The position numbers and the translations under genes are program-made. From Shimia biformata (GTDB taxonomy: Bacteria; Pseudomonadota; Alphaproteobacteria; Rhodobacterales; Rhodobacteraceae), in contig NZ_JAFEJK010000001.1 of NCBI RefSeq assembly GCF_016888515.1, positions 1 to 64,000 on the forward strand: a DNA stretch of 64,000 nt, in the 5' to 3' direction. This document shows positions 19,454 through 29,016 of the stretch, piece after piece. Positions within the stretch are counted from its first letter, which is position 1, and each line of letters starts with the position of its first letter. The notes under the pieces were generated by a model. It was not told the origin of the DNA, did not search any database, and saw only the letters and a program-made list of their open reading frames with translations.

Positions 19454-20674
19454 TCAGTCGTAGCTGCGCTGATCCTCGATCACCAATCCGTCCTTGGGAA
19501 GGGATCCCGGCGCAACAATCTCAATCTTGCCACGCAGTTTCAGGGTCTCGCTGACCGATTTGGCGTAGGCATCTGCGTCGCCGCCGGAGGCTTCGATCCG
19601 GACAGTCATCGAGTCCATTTCCCCATCTCGGGTGGCAATGACGCGGGCCTTTGCGATCTCGGCATGTTTGGCAACCAGCGCCGCGACCTGCTCGGGCCGC
19701 ACGAACATGCCCTTGATCTTGGTGGTCTGGTCAGCGCGACCCATCCAGCCCTTGATGCGCATATTGGTCCGCCCACACGGGCTTTCACCTGCCATGACTG
19801 CTGACATGTCGCCAGTGGCGAAGCGGATCAGCGGATAGTCAGGATTGAGAGTGGTGACCACAACCTCACCCACTTCGCCAGGCGCGACCGGGGTGCCGGT
19901 ACCGGGGGTTACAATCTCGACGATCACACCCTCGTCCACGATCATGCCTTCCATCGCTTCGGATTCATAGGCGATCGAGCCCAAATCGGCAGTTCCATAC
20001 CCCTGCAGGCAGGTGATGCCGCGATCGGCATATTCGGCACGCAAGGACGGGAACAACGCCCCGCCGCCGACTGTGGCCTTGGTGATTTTCAGCTGCTCAC
20101 CCATCTCGTCAGCCTTGTCCAGAATGACCTTCAGGTAATCCGGCGTTCCGGCATAAGCCGTGGTGCCGATGTCGACAGCGGCACGGACCTGCAATTCGGT
20201 CTGGCCGATCCCCGCAGGCAGGACTTTGGCGCCCACCGCCTTGGCACCGCTTTCAAACATGATCCCGGCTGGGGTCAGGTGATATGAAAAACAGTTCTGC
20301 ACGATGTCGTTTACCCCAATCCCGACCGCGTGCAACACGCGCCCAAATCGGAACCAGTCATTGCCGTTGCTTCCCGGCTCATAGATCGGGCCCGGCGACT
20401 GAAACAGATGAGTGATGCCCGGATTAGACATGTCCGCGAACCCACCCAGCGGTGCAAAAGCCGTCTGCGCCTTGCCCAGTTCGGATTTGCGCAGCACGGG
20501 CAGCGCGGCCAGTGCCTCCGGTGTTGTTATCGTGGCGGGTTCCACATCGGCAAGGCTGTCGCGATAGCCTGGTAATACCTTGGCGCGGGCGATCTGTGCC
20601 GCCAGATCGCGGGCAAGGTCGGCCGCACGCTGGTCGGTCGAACGGGTTTCCAGATCATCGAAATAGCGGCTCAT
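19454..20674 (-). CDS. PaaK-like (phenylacetate-CoA ligase family) AMP-forming ligase
   Basis: 406 residues from ATG 20674. It belongs to the adenylate-forming superfamily in the PaaK branch: YGTADLGSIAYE, RIKGWMGRADQTTKIKGMFV and the C-terminal KLRGKIEIVAPGSLPKDGLV are family-like. It activates an aromatic or other carboxylic acid to its CoA thioester; substrate is unknown. It lies close to, but is not cotranscribed with, an ABC transporter/acyl-CoA synthetase operon on the same strand, separated by a divergent gene, which suggests carboxylate uptake and activation. Confidence 0.85.
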   Translation of the reverse strand: MSRYFDDLETRSTDQRAADLARDLAAQIARAKVLPGYRDSLADVEPATITTPEALAALPVLRKSELGKAQTAFAPLGGFADMSNPGITHLFQSPGPIYEPGSNGNDWFRFGRVLHAVGIGVNDIVQNCFSYHLTPAGIMFESGAKAVGAKVLPAGIGQTELQVRAAVDIGTTAYAGTPDYLKVILDKADEMGEQLKITKATVGGGALFPSLRAEYADRGITCLQGYGTADLGSIAYESEAMEGMIVDEGVIVEIVTPGTGTPVAPGEVGEVVVTTLNPDYPLIRFATGDMSAVMAGESPCGRTNMRIKGWMGRADQTTKIKGMFVRPEQVAALVAKHAEIAKARVIATRDGEMDSMTVRIEASGGDADAYAKSVSETLKLRGKIEIVAPGSLPKDGLVIEDQRSYD

Positions 20675-20792
20675 CGAGATGTCCTTTTCATGCCCACACC
20701 CGCGACGGTTTGTGGAATTGATCCCGGCCCTGCGGATTTGGCAGAAACGTCCAACCGTTCCGCGGCCCAAGGTTTTTCAGAAGGGTTTTCAT

Positions 20793-21635
20793 ATGGCTGA
20801 CAACATGCGCCCGATTGCCGACCGGGTTTCGTTTCACAACGCACTGCAATGCATGGAGGTCGATTTCTCGGGCTTTCACTTCGATACGTCGGAAACCGTG
20901 AACACAGTCTATGATCACATCGAGGAACGCATTGCCGAGACGGGTGAGGAAAGATGGTTTTTCCTGATCAACTATTCTGCCTGCCGGATCGATCCCGAAG
21001 CCTGGATCGCCTATTCGCGGCGCGGCAAGGCACTGAACCTTGCCCATAGCCAAGGAAGCGTAAGATTTGATGCATCCGACGAAACCCGTGCCCAGATCGA
21101 ACGAGACGCCAATACCGAAAACTTCGACGCGAACCTTTTTGCGGACCGCGACCACGCGCTTGAGCGCATCGCCGAGCTTCCAAGCCAGCGCCGAACCCGC
21201 ATCAGCCACGACCCGAATTACTGTCAGGCCGATTTCGTGCGCAGGGTTCGCTTTGACCCTGAAACGGTGATTATGGACGTCGATTTTTCCCACTTTACCT
21301 TTTACCACTCTCGCGATGTGGACGACTTCTATGACTATCTGGAAGAGCGCATCATCGAATCCGACCGGCGATGGTTCTTCCTTGTTGACTACAATGGCTG
21401 CCAGATTATGCCGGCGGCCTGGGTTCGATATGCCTTTCGCGGCAAGCGGCTGAATGAAGCCGGGTCGCTGGGGTCCGTCCGATATGCCGCCGGGTCCGAG
21501 ACCGAGGCCGATATCCGCCTGCGTGCCGAAAGCCAGGGGTTCCGCCCCAATATTCGCAACACCCGGGCCGAGGCTCTTGAGCGCATCGAGGAAATGCGCG
21601 CCGAAATCCTGGCCGCCCAGCCGCATCTCAACTAA
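20793..21635 (+). CDS. Uncharacterised protein with two tandem copies of one domain
   Basis: 280 residues consisting of two homologous halves about 140 residues apart (roughly 20-129 and 160-268). Shared signatures in each half are VDFSGF/VDFSHF, EERI, RWFFL-[IV]-[ND]-Y, AW..Y..RGK.LN, GSVR and ALERI. No signal peptide or membrane helix. The hydrophobic strand followed by a conserved polar loop is loosely reminiscent of STAS-like folds, but I do not recognise the family. It is transcribed divergently from the PaaK-like gene and converges with the ABC ATPase, overlapping its end by eight bases. Confidence 0.78.
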   Translation: MADNMRPIADRVSFHNALQCMEVDFSGFHFDTSETVNTVYDHIEERIAETGEERWFFLINYSACRIDPEAWIAYSRRGKALNLAHSQGSVRFDASDETRAQIERDANTENFDANLFADRDHALERIAELPSQRRTRISHDPNYCQADFVRRVRFDPETVIMDVDFSHFTFYHSRDVDDFYDYLEERIIESDRRWFFLVDYNGCQIMPAAWVRYAFRGKRLNEAGSLGSVRYAAGSETEADIRLRAESQGFRPNIRNTRAEALERIEEMRAEILAAQPHLN

Positions 21636-22449
21636 GCCAGCGTTTGCGGCGGCGATAGGACCGCACGTCCCGATAGGATTTGCGCCCTTCCTCTGACATG
21701 CCGAGATAAAATTCCTTCACGTCCGGATTCTCTCGCAGTTCCTGCGCAGGGCCGTCCATCACCACACGGCCCGATTCCAGGATGTATCCATAATGGGCAA
21801 AGCGCAGCGCGACGTTGGTGTTCTGTTCGGCCAGAAGGAAGGTCGCGCCTTCCTTCTCGTTCAGATCTTTCACAATCTGGAAAATCTCTTCCACCAACTG
21901 CGGCGCAAGGCCCATGGATGGTTCATCAAGAAGGATGCACTCCGGTCGGCTCATCAGGGCACGGCCAATGGCAACCATCTGCTGCTCGCCGCCCGACGTG
22001 TAGCCGGCCTGCGATTTGCGCCGCTCTTTCAGGCGCGGGAAATAAGTGTAAACCATCTCAAGGTCAGCGGCGATGTCAGCCGCACCCGAGCGGGTATAAG
22101 CCCCGGTCAGAAGGTTCTCTTCGACGGTCAGGTGTTCGAAACAATGCCGTCCTTCCATCACCTGGATCACGCCGCGCTTGACCAGTTCGGCGGGTTCAAG
22201 GTCCTGAATCCGGTCGCCCCGATAGACGATCGACCCTTTGGTCACCTCGCCCCGTTCGGAATGCAACAGGTTCGAGATCGCCTTCAGCGTCGTCGTCTTG
22301 CCCGCGCCGTTGCCACCCAGAAGCGCGGTGATACCGCCCTTGGGCACTGACAGGCTGACGCCTTTCAGGACGAGGATCACGTGGTTGTAGATCACCTCGA
22401 TATTGTTGACCTCTAGCAGGGTCTCTTTGGTCGGAGCCGCATCCAGCAT
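21628..22449 (-). CDS. Branched-chain-type ABC transporter ATPase (LivF-like)
   Basis: 273 residues with Walker A GGNGAGKTT, signature SGGEQQMVAIGRAL and Walker B CILLDEPSMGL. The C-terminal extension SYRDVRSYRRRKRWL is longer than in amino acid LivF proteins. It is the last gene of a seven-gene operon with two permeases, a binding protein, a second ATPase and an acyl-CoA synthetase, so the substrate is more likely an aromatic or aliphatic carboxylate than an amino acid (inference). Confidence 0.92.
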   Translation of the reverse strand: MLDAAPTKETLLEVNNIEVIYNHVILVLKGVSLSVPKGGITALLGGNGAGKTTTLKAISNLLHSERGEVTKGSIVYRGDRIQDLEPAELVKRGVIQVMEGRHCFEHLTVEENLLTGAYTRSGAADIAADLEMVYTYFPRLKERRKSQAGYTSGGEQQMVAIGRALMSRPECILLDEPSMGLAPQLVEEIFQIVKDLNEKEGATFLLAEQNTNVALRFAHYGYILESGRVVMDGPAQELRENPDVKEFYLGMSEEGRKSYRDVRSYRRRKRWLS

Positions 22450-22484
22450 GGGGGTCTCTCTCTGACAGGAGTTCGGTTGTTTGG

Positions 22485-22512
22485 CCCGGTCGCGACGGCT
22501 GCCGCGACCGGG
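22485..22512 (-). other. Intercistronic hairpin between binding-protein and LivF-like genes
   Basis: A perfect 10-bp GC stem CCCGGTCGCG/CGCGACCGGG (22485-22494 with 22503-22512) with an 8-nt loop and no T-run on either side. It fits an mRNA-stabilising or attenuating hairpin downstream of a highly expressed periplasmic binding protein gene rather than a full terminator. Confidence 0.7.
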
Positions 22513-22524
22513 GATTTCAGGTCA

Positions 22525-23808
22525 TTACTTGCAGTTTGACTCGATACTGTTCTCAGCCGCATAAGCCGCCGAGTCTTCGGCGATCAGCGCACCAATCACT
22601 TCCGTGTCGGTCGGTTTGAAGTCCGAGATCAGCGACCAGGTCTTGCTGGAGGCATCCCACTGGGTCACACCCACCAGGCCGGGGCCACCGTGGTTCTCGC
22701 ACGAGACGTTGAAGGCCGGGCCGAAATTCGGCATGCCAAGCTCAACCATTTTGGCCTCGTCGATTGACAGGGCTTCCATGCCGTCGCGCATCATGGCTGC
22801 GGTGATGTCCTTGGTGCCGTGGATTTCCTGCGCGGTTTTGGCGGCTTCCGCTGCCAGCATCGCTGCATACATGCCACGGTTATAAAGAACGTTGCCGATC
22901 TGGTCGCCTGCACCGGCGGCCTTGCCTGCATCCACGACGTACTTCTGGATGTCGTCAAAGACCGGGAAGTCACGGCCGACGTTGTGGAAGGTCAGCGCCT
23001 TGTAGCCATTGGCCGCATCGCCGGCCGGCAGCACGTCATGTTCTGCGCCCGACCACCAGATACCGATGAAGTTTTCCATCGGGAACCGGATGTTCGCGGC
23101 TTCCTGGATGGCAACCTGGTTCATCACGCCCCAGCCCCACATCAGGACATAATCAGGACGGTCGCGGCGAATTTGCAACCACTGCGACTTTTGCTCCTGC
23201 CCCGGGTGATCCACGGGCAGCGCACTCAGTTCATAACCGTGCTTCTTCGACAGTTCTTCCAGCGTGCGGATCGGTTCCTTGCCGTAGGCGGAGTTGTGAT
23301 AGACCAGGGCCACTTTCTTGCCCTTGATGTCGCCACCATTGATTTCCAGCAAGTAGTTGATCGCGCCCGACGCACCGTTCCAGTAGTTGCCCGGATAGTT
23401 GAACACGTGGCTGAAAACGTCACCGTTTGCTGCCGAAGTCCGACCATAGCCCATCGAGTGAATCGGAATGTCATCCGCGGTTGCCTTGGGGATCAGCTGA
23501 TAGGTAATCCCGGTCGAGAGCGGCTGATAGACCAGAGCGCCTTCGCCCTTGGTCGATTCGTAGCACTCCACGCCTTTCTCGGTGTTATAGCCGGTTTCAC
23601 ACTCCAGCAGCTTGACCGGAACCCCACCGATGCCGCCGTCGCGTTCATTCAGAAGGGTGAAATAGTCAGCATAGCCGTCTGCGAAGGGGATACCGCCTGC
23701 TGCATAAGGGCCAGTGCGGTAGGACAGCGACGGGAACACCAGGTCCGCCATCGCCGGCGCTGCGGCCATGATCGCGCCGAGTGCCATTGTTGCAAGTTTC
23801 AGTTTCAT
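22525..23808 (-). CDS. ABC transporter substrate-binding protein (periplasmic, type 1 fold)
   Basis: 427 residues from ATG 23808 behind GGGAGGAGA. A signal peptide (MKLKLATMALGAIMAAAPAMA) precedes a mature type 1 binding protein with ligand-pocket-like SYRTGPYAAGGIPFADG. A GKKVALVYHNSAYGKEP segment is typical of the Leu/Ile/Val-binding superfamily. Its length and the neighbouring CoA ligases argue for a carboxylate ligand. Confidence 0.92.
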   Translation of the reverse strand: MKLKLATMALGAIMAAAPAMADLVFPSLSYRTGPYAAGGIPFADGYADYFTLLNERDGGIGGVPVKLLECETGYNTEKGVECYESTKGEGALVYQPLSTGITYQLIPKATADDIPIHSMGYGRTSAANGDVFSHVFNYPGNYWNGASGAINYLLEINGGDIKGKKVALVYHNSAYGKEPIRTLEELSKKHGYELSALPVDHPGQEQKSQWLQIRRDRPDYVLMWGWGVMNQVAIQEAANIRFPMENFIGIWWSGAEHDVLPAGDAANGYKALTFHNVGRDFPVFDDIQKYVVDAGKAAGAGDQIGNVLYNRGMYAAMLAAEAAKTAQEIHGTKDITAAMMRDGMEALSIDEAKMVELGMPNFGPAFNVSCENHGGPGLVGVTQWDASSKTWSLISDFKPTDTEVIGALIAEDSAAYAAENSIESNCK

Positions 23809-23881
23809 CGGGTTTCTCCTCCCTTGGTTATTCCGATGTTTCGAATTCGCCCCGTGACCGGAGCAGGTCATGGCCCCGCCG

Positions 23882-24958
23882 TTAATGCGGGAAGGGCCAC
23901 AACCGCAGTTTTTCTTTCGTGATCCGCCACAACTGGGCCAACCCATGTGGTTCAAGGATCAGGAATACGATGATCAGCGCGCCGACGATAACCAGCTGGA
24001 AATGCGCAACGATATCCGTGGGCCAGCCCAGCATGTCGACGCCGACCAGCTTCAGCACCACTGGCAGCAGGACCAGGAAGGCCGCGCCCGCGAATGAACC
24101 GAAGATCGAACCCAGGCCACCGATGATGACCATGAACAACACGAGGAACGATTTCTGGATGCCAAACGCCTCGCCCACCTCGACAGCACCAAGATAGACC
24201 GCAAAGAACAGCGCGCCCGAGATGCCGACAAAGAAGGATGACACAGCAAAGGCCGACAGTTTCGCTTTCAGCGGATCAACCCCGATGATCTCGGCGGCGA
24301 TATCCATGTCGCGGATCGCCATCCATTTGCGCCCCACCGAGCCGCGCGTCAGGTTCCGCGCGATCAATGCGCTGATGACAAGGAACACGAGGCAGAACAG
24401 GTAAACCGCCCATGGCTGTGTATTCGGACCGGTTATGGCAATGCCAAACAGGGTACGTTCGGGCGCCGAGATCTGGCCCGAGGCCGAGTAGTTATAAAAC
24501 CATGGCACCCGGTTGAACAGCCAGACCAAGAAGAACTGGGCCGCCAGTGTCGCCACTGCCAGGTAAAAGCCCTTGATGCGCAGTGACGGCAGGCCGAACA
24601 AAACGCCGACAAGCGCGGTCACGCCTCCGGCAAGGACAATGTGAATAAAGATATTCACTTCCGGGAACGAGGTCATCAGCTTGTAGCAGGCATAGGCCCC
24701 CACTGCCATGAACCCGCCCGTACCAAGGCTGACCTGTCCGCAATAACCAACCAGGATGTTCAACCCGATTGCGGCGATCGCATAGATCAGGAACGGCAGG
24801 AAAATCGCGTTCACAAGGTAGTCGTTCATCATGAAGGGCAGAACGCAGAAGGCCACGATCAGCGCAATGTAATAGCCGATCCTGTCGAATTTGATCGGAA
24901 AGGTCTGGCTGTCGGCGGCATAGGTCGTCTTGAAGTCGCCGGCTTCACGGTAAAACAT
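23882..24958 (-). CDS. Branched-chain-type ABC transporter permease (LivM-like)
   Basis: 358 residues, about nine to ten transmembrane helices, with the LivM-type motif GLNILVGYCGQVSLGTGGFMAVGAYA and a cytoplasmic EAA-like loop WMAIRDMDIAAEIIGVDPLKAK that contacts the ATPase. It is part of the seven-gene operon. Confidence 0.93.
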   Translation of the reverse strand: MFYREAGDFKTTYAADSQTFPIKFDRIGYYIALIVAFCVLPFMMNDYLVNAIFLPFLIYAIAAIGLNILVGYCGQVSLGTGGFMAVGAYACYKLMTSFPEVNIFIHIVLAGGVTALVGVLFGLPSLRIKGFYLAVATLAAQFFLVWLFNRVPWFYNYSASGQISAPERTLFGIAITGPNTQPWAVYLFCLVFLVISALIARNLTRGSVGRKWMAIRDMDIAAEIIGVDPLKAKLSAFAVSSFFVGISGALFFAVYLGAVEVGEAFGIQKSFLVLFMVIIGGLGSIFGSFAGAAFLVLLPVVLKLVGVDMLGWPTDIVAHFQLVIVGALIIVFLILEPHGLAQLWRITKEKLRLWPFPH

Positions 24959-24964
24959 CGTTTG

Positions 24965-25201
24965 TTACCCTTCCTGCGTGTCGATCTCGCCATGGCGGAA
25001 GGCCATGGCACGGTTATTTATGCGCTGTCCCTTGGACAGTTTGAGATAGGCCGCGACCCCGATCAGAAAGGCGATGGCGGCAATGAGGCCCGCAGCCATG
25101 ATCTGTTCCTGCGAAAGGCTATCCGCGGTCAGGGCAAGGAACCCGAAGGCCCAGAAGCCCGACCAAGAGATCACGTTGACAATGGCAATCAGCTGTTTCA
25201 C
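24965..25201 (-). CDS. Small two-helix membrane protein inside the ABC operon
   Basis: 78 residues from a GTG at 25201, directly after the LivH-like stop codon (25203), with AAAGGGTG upstream. It has two hydrophobic helices (about 3-23 and 35-55) and a basic/polar C-terminal tail. No recognised domain. Its position between the two permease genes suggests an accessory subunit of the transporter, which is inference. The GTG start is preferred over an upstream start that would overlap livH by about 80 bases. Confidence 0.65.
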   Translation of the reverse strand: MKQLIAIVNVISWSGFWAFGFLALTADSLSQEQIMAAGLIAAIAFLIGVAAYLKLSKGQRINNRAMAFRHGEIDTQEG

Positions 25202-25202
25202 G

Positions 25203-26189
25203 TCACACCCTTTCGATGATCTTCTCGCCAAACAGTCCCTGCGGCCTAAAGACGAGGAACAAGAGCGCCAGCACATAGGCAAACCAGTTCTCGGTCGCGC
25301 CGCCGACCATCGGGCCGACGAGGAACTCGAACATCTTTTCGCCGACCCCGATGATCAGCCCGCCGACAATTGCGCCGGGGATCGAGGTGAAACCGCCCAG
25401 CATCAGAACCGGCAGCGCCTTCAGTGCGATCAGCGATAGCGAGAACTGCACGCCAGATTTCGCGCCCCACATGATGCCCGCGACCAACGCCACGAACCCG
25501 GCAACCGACCAGACAAGAACCCAGATGAAATCAAGGCTGATCCCGACCGACAGCGCGGCCTGATGGTCATCGGCCACGGCGCGCATGGCGCGGCCCTGCT
25601 TGGTGTACTGGCTGAACAGCACCAGCGCGATCACCAGAAGCGCGGCGATGACGGTTGCGACGATATCGAGATTGTCGATGAAGAACCCATAGCCAAAGGC
25701 GTCAAAGGTCACCCGGTCGATGGTTTCGTTGATCCCCTGTGGAAGACCGACATCCAGCGTCTTGATCTCGGACCCCCACATCAGGTCAGCGACACCTTCC
25801 AGGAAATAGGCAAGGCCGATCGTCGCCATGAACAGGATAATAGGTTCCTGCCCGACCAGATGGCGCATAACGAAATGCTGCACCATCCAGGCCAGACCGA
25901 TCATCACCACGACTGTCAGGGCAATCGCCAGAAGCGCCGGAACGGTCCAGCCGAAATTTGTGACATGCAGGCCGAACACCGCGTTGATCAGATGGGCGAA
26001 CGGCACCTGCCCGTTCATGATCCCGACCAGCGTCATCGCTGCAAACAGCGCCATCACGCCCTGTGCATAGTTGAAGATGCCGGACGCCTTGTAGATCAGG
26101 ACAAAACCCAGCGCGACAAGGGCATACAGAACCCCTGCCATGAGGCCGTTGAGGAAGACCTCCATCCCGAAGAGAAGTTGATCAGGCAT
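25203..26189 (-). CDS. Branched-chain-type ABC transporter permease (LivH-like)
   Basis: 328 residues with about eight transmembrane helices. YALVALGFVLIYKASGIFNYAQG is the LivH-type N-terminal signature and RAVADDHQAALSVGI is the coupling loop. It forms the membrane channel with the LivM-like subunit. Confidence 0.93.
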   Translation of the reverse strand: MPDQLLFGMEVFLNGLMAGVLYALVALGFVLIYKASGIFNYAQGVMALFAAMTLVGIMNGQVPFAHLINAVFGLHVTNFGWTVPALLAIALTVVVMIGLAWMVQHFVMRHLVGQEPIILFMATIGLAYFLEGVADLMWGSEIKTLDVGLPQGINETIDRVTFDAFGYGFFIDNLDIVATVIAALLVIALVLFSQYTKQGRAMRAVADDHQAALSVGISLDFIWVLVWSVAGFVALVAGIMWGAKSGVQFSLSLIALKALPVLMLGGFTSIPGAIVGGLIIGVGEKMFEFLVGPMVGGATENWFAYVLALLFLVFRPQGLFGEKIIERV

Positions 26190-26230
26190 CGTGCGCGCCT
26201 CCGGTCATCTTGTTGATTTCTTGGCAGATA

Positions 26231-27046
26231 TCAGTCATGAGCCACCCCCAGATAGGCGTCGATGACGTCCTGGTTGTTGCGCACCTCATCGGGGGTGCCG
26301 TCACCGATCTTCTTGCCGTAATCCATCACCACGACGCGGTCCGACAGGTCCATGACCACTCCCATGTCATGTTCGATCAAGGCAATGGTGGTGCCAAATT
26401 CGTCGTTCACGTCCAGGATAAAGCGGCTCATGTCCTCTTTTTCCTCGACGTTCATTCCTGCCATCGGTTCGTCCAGCAGCAGGATCGACGGCTCGGCGGC
26501 CAATGCGCGGGCCAGTTCGACCCGTTTCTTCAGTCCATAAGGCAGACGCGCCACCGGGGTCTTGCGGATGTGCTGGATTTCCAGAAAGTCGATGATTTTC
26601 TCGACCTTTTCTCGGTTCTCAACCTCTTCCGCCTCAGCTTTGCCTTTCCAGATCGCCTGCGCCAGCATGCCCGTCTTCATATGGTTCAGACGGCCGGTCA
26701 TGACGTTGTCCAGAACGGTCATGCCCTCGAACAGCGCGATGTTCTGGAAAGTCCGGGCGATGCCTTGCTGCGCGACCTCATAGGGTTTCATCGGCGGGCG
26801 TTTGTGACCCTTGTACCAGACCTCACCCTCTTGCGGGATGTAGAACCCCGAGATCACGTTCAGCATCGACGATTTGCCGGCGCCGTTCGGCCCGATGATA
26901 GCGCGGATCTCGCCTTCGCGGATATCGAAGGAAATATCGGTGATCGCCTTCACCCCGCCGAAGCGCAGCGTGATGTTCTTCATCTCCATCACGGTCGGGC
27001 CAATGGTACGCCCATCCGCGGTGACATAGCTTTCCTGAGTGCTCAT
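26231..27046 (-). CDS. Branched-chain-type ABC transporter ATPase (LivG-like)
   Basis: 271 residues with Walker [10 protein letters not shown], a LivG-type signature region LPYGLKKRVELARALA in place of a canonical LSGGQ, and Walker B ILLLDEPMAGMN. It starts inside the end of the acyl-CoA synthetase gene (ATGA overlap at 27043-27046), so it is translationally coupled to that enzyme. Confidence 0.93.
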   Translation of the reverse strand: MSTQESYVTADGRTIGPTVMEMKNITLRFGGVKAITDISFDIREGEIRAIIGPNGAGKSSMLNVISGFYIPQEGEVWYKGHKRPPMKPYEVAQQGIARTFQNIALFEGMTVLDNVMTGRLNHMKTGMLAQAIWKGKAEAEEVENREKVEKIIDFLEIQHIRKTPVARLPYGLKKRVELARALAAEPSILLLDEPMAGMNVEEKEDMSRFILDVNDEFGTTIALIEHDMGVVMDLSDRVVVMDYGKKIGDGTPDEVRNNQDVIDAYLGVAHD

Positions 27047-29016
27047 TCTGCGGCTACCTTTGCGGATTGGGTGGGAAAGACCTTGGCATCGCGCAGTTGC
27101 AACGTCGCCTTGATCGCCCCTTTGCGGCCGTCCTCATAGGTGACTTCCGTCACGGTCGAGACCGTCTCGGACCCGTCGTATAGTGCCTCGACAAGGTCAT
27201 TAAACTTGTCGGCAACCACGACGCGGCGCACTTTGCGGGTGCGGGTCATCTCGCCGTCGTCTGCGTCCAGTTCCTTGTGCAGGACAAGGAAGCGGTGGAT
27301 CTGACAACCTGACAGCATCGGGTCGGCGGCGACAGACTTGTTCACCGTTTCGACATGTTCCTGGATTGTGTCCAGAACCCGTGGGTGACCGGCCAATTCC
27401 TGATACGACGCATAAGCGATGTTGTTGCGCTCAGCCCAGTTCCCAACGGCGGTCAGGTCGATATTGATGAAGGCGACACAGCGGTCCTTTCCATTGCCGA
27501 ACAGCACGGCCTCAAGGATGTCGGGGTAGAACTTGAGTTTGTTCTCGACATACTTCGGCGCAAACATGCTACCATCGGCCATCTTGCCGACATCCTTGGC
27601 ACGGTCGATGATCCGCAGGTGGCCGGTGCCCTCCTCGAAAAAGCCCGCGTCACCCGTGGCAACCCAGCCCTCGGAATCCTTGGTTGATGCGGTGGAATCG
27701 GGGTTGTTGAAATACTCGACGAAGACGCCAGGCGAACGATAGAAGATCTCTCCGTTGTCATCGATGCGAATTTCGACATCCGGTGCGGGAACGCCAACCG
27801 TATCGGCACGCACTTCCCCATCGGGTTGAACGGTGATGAAAACAGATGCCTCGGTCTGACCATAAAGCTGTTTCAGGTTAATGCCGAGCGAACGATAGAA
27901 ATCAAAGATCTCGGGCCCGATCGCTTCGCCGGCCGTGTAACCGACGCGCACACGACCGAACCCCAACGTGTCCTTCAGCGGACCATAGCACATCAGATCG
28001 CCCAGACGGTATTTCAGCCGGTCCCCAAAACCGACCGGCTTGCCGTCCAGGATCTTGCCGCCGACTTTTCTGGCGTGATCCATGAAGTAATGGAACATGC
28101 GCCGCTTGAAGCGGCCCGCGTCTTCCATTCGGATCATGACACTTGTCAGCTGGGTCTCGAAGACGCGCGGCGGAGCGAAGTAATAGGTCGGACCGATTTC
28201 GCGAAGGTCAGTCATCATCGTGTCGGGCGACTCTGGACAGTTCACGCAGAAGCCCGCCCACATCGCCTGCCCCAGCGAGAAGATGAAGTCGCCGACCCAA
28301 GCCATCGGCAGATAGGCAAGGATTTCCTCTTTCTGGGTCAAGTTGTCAAATTCGCAGGAATTCTTGGCGCTTTCGATGATGTTGCGGTTCGACAGCACCA
28401 CCCCCTTGGGCTTTCCGGTGGTGCCTGAGGTATAGAGCATCACGCAGGTGCTGTCATAGTTCAGCTTGGCGCGACGGGCGTTCAGGTCCTCGATCCACTC
28501 ATAGTAGGCGGCGCGACCCTGTTCCTGGATATCGACGAACCGGTGCAGCGTGTGGTGGTCATACTTTCGCATACCACGCTGATCGAGATAGATCATATGC
28601 TCGAACTGGTGCAGCTGGTCCTGAATGTCGATGACCTTGTCGACCTGCTCCTGGTCTTCGGCGATGACGAAGCGTGCGCCACAGTGCCCCAGGACATAGC
28701 CCATCTCTTCCGCTGCCGAGTCCTGATAAACCGGGACAGGCACGGCGCCGACCGACTGTGCGGCAACCATTGACCAATAGAAATAAGGGCGATTGCGCCC
28801 GATGATGGCGATGAAATCACCCTCATTCACACCAAGGTTGATCAGACCAAGCGCAAGCGCCTCGATCTCTTTCTCCGCCTCGGCCCAGGTCCAGGTTTGC
28901 CAGATGCCGAATTCCTTTTCCCGGTAAGCGGTCTTATCCGCGAACTGGGTGGCGTTACGCTGCAGAAGCGCCGGAATGGACGACAGTCCTCCGGTCGCCT
29001 GTGACGACTGTGCCAA
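27043..29016 (-). CDS. Long-chain-type AMP-forming acyl-CoA synthetase
   Basis: 657 residues from a TTG at 29016 that follows GGGAGGAA by about eight bases; the frame stays open to 29130 but has no ribosome site there. The adenylation motifs YTSGTTGKPKGVVLS and YGQTEAS, and the GDAGFFEEGTGHLRIIDRAKD region, are intact, so it activates a fatty or arylalkanoic acid to the CoA ester. It is the first gene of the ABC operon and overlaps the LivG-like gene, implying that uptake and activation are linked. Confidence 0.9.
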   Translation of the reverse strand: MAQSSQATGGLSSIPALLQRNATQFADKTAYREKEFGIWQTWTWAEAEKEIEALALGLINLGVNEGDFIAIIGRNRPYFYWSMVAAQSVGAVPVPVYQDSAAEEMGYVLGHCGARFVIAEDQEQVDKVIDIQDQLHQFEHMIYLDQRGMRKYDHHTLHRFVDIQEQGRAAYYEWIEDLNARRAKLNYDSTCVMLYTSGTTGKPKGVVLSNRNIIESAKNSCEFDNLTQKEEILAYLPMAWVGDFIFSLGQAMWAGFCVNCPESPDTMMTDLREIGPTYYFAPPRVFETQLTSVMIRMEDAGRFKRRMFHYFMDHARKVGGKILDGKPVGFGDRLKYRLGDLMCYGPLKDTLGFGRVRVGYTAGEAIGPEIFDFYRSLGINLKQLYGQTEASVFITVQPDGEVRADTVGVPAPDVEIRIDDNGEIFYRSPGVFVEYFNNPDSTASTKDSEGWVATGDAGFFEEGTGHLRIIDRAKDVGKMADGSMFAPKYVENKLKFYPDILEAVLFGNGKDRCVAFINIDLTAVGNWAERNNIAYASYQELAGHPRVLDTIQEHVETVNKSVAADPMLSGCQIHRFLVLHKELDADDGEMTRTRKVRRVVVADKFNDLVEALYDGSETVSTVTEVTYEDGRKGAIKATLQLRDAKVFPTQSAKVAAE

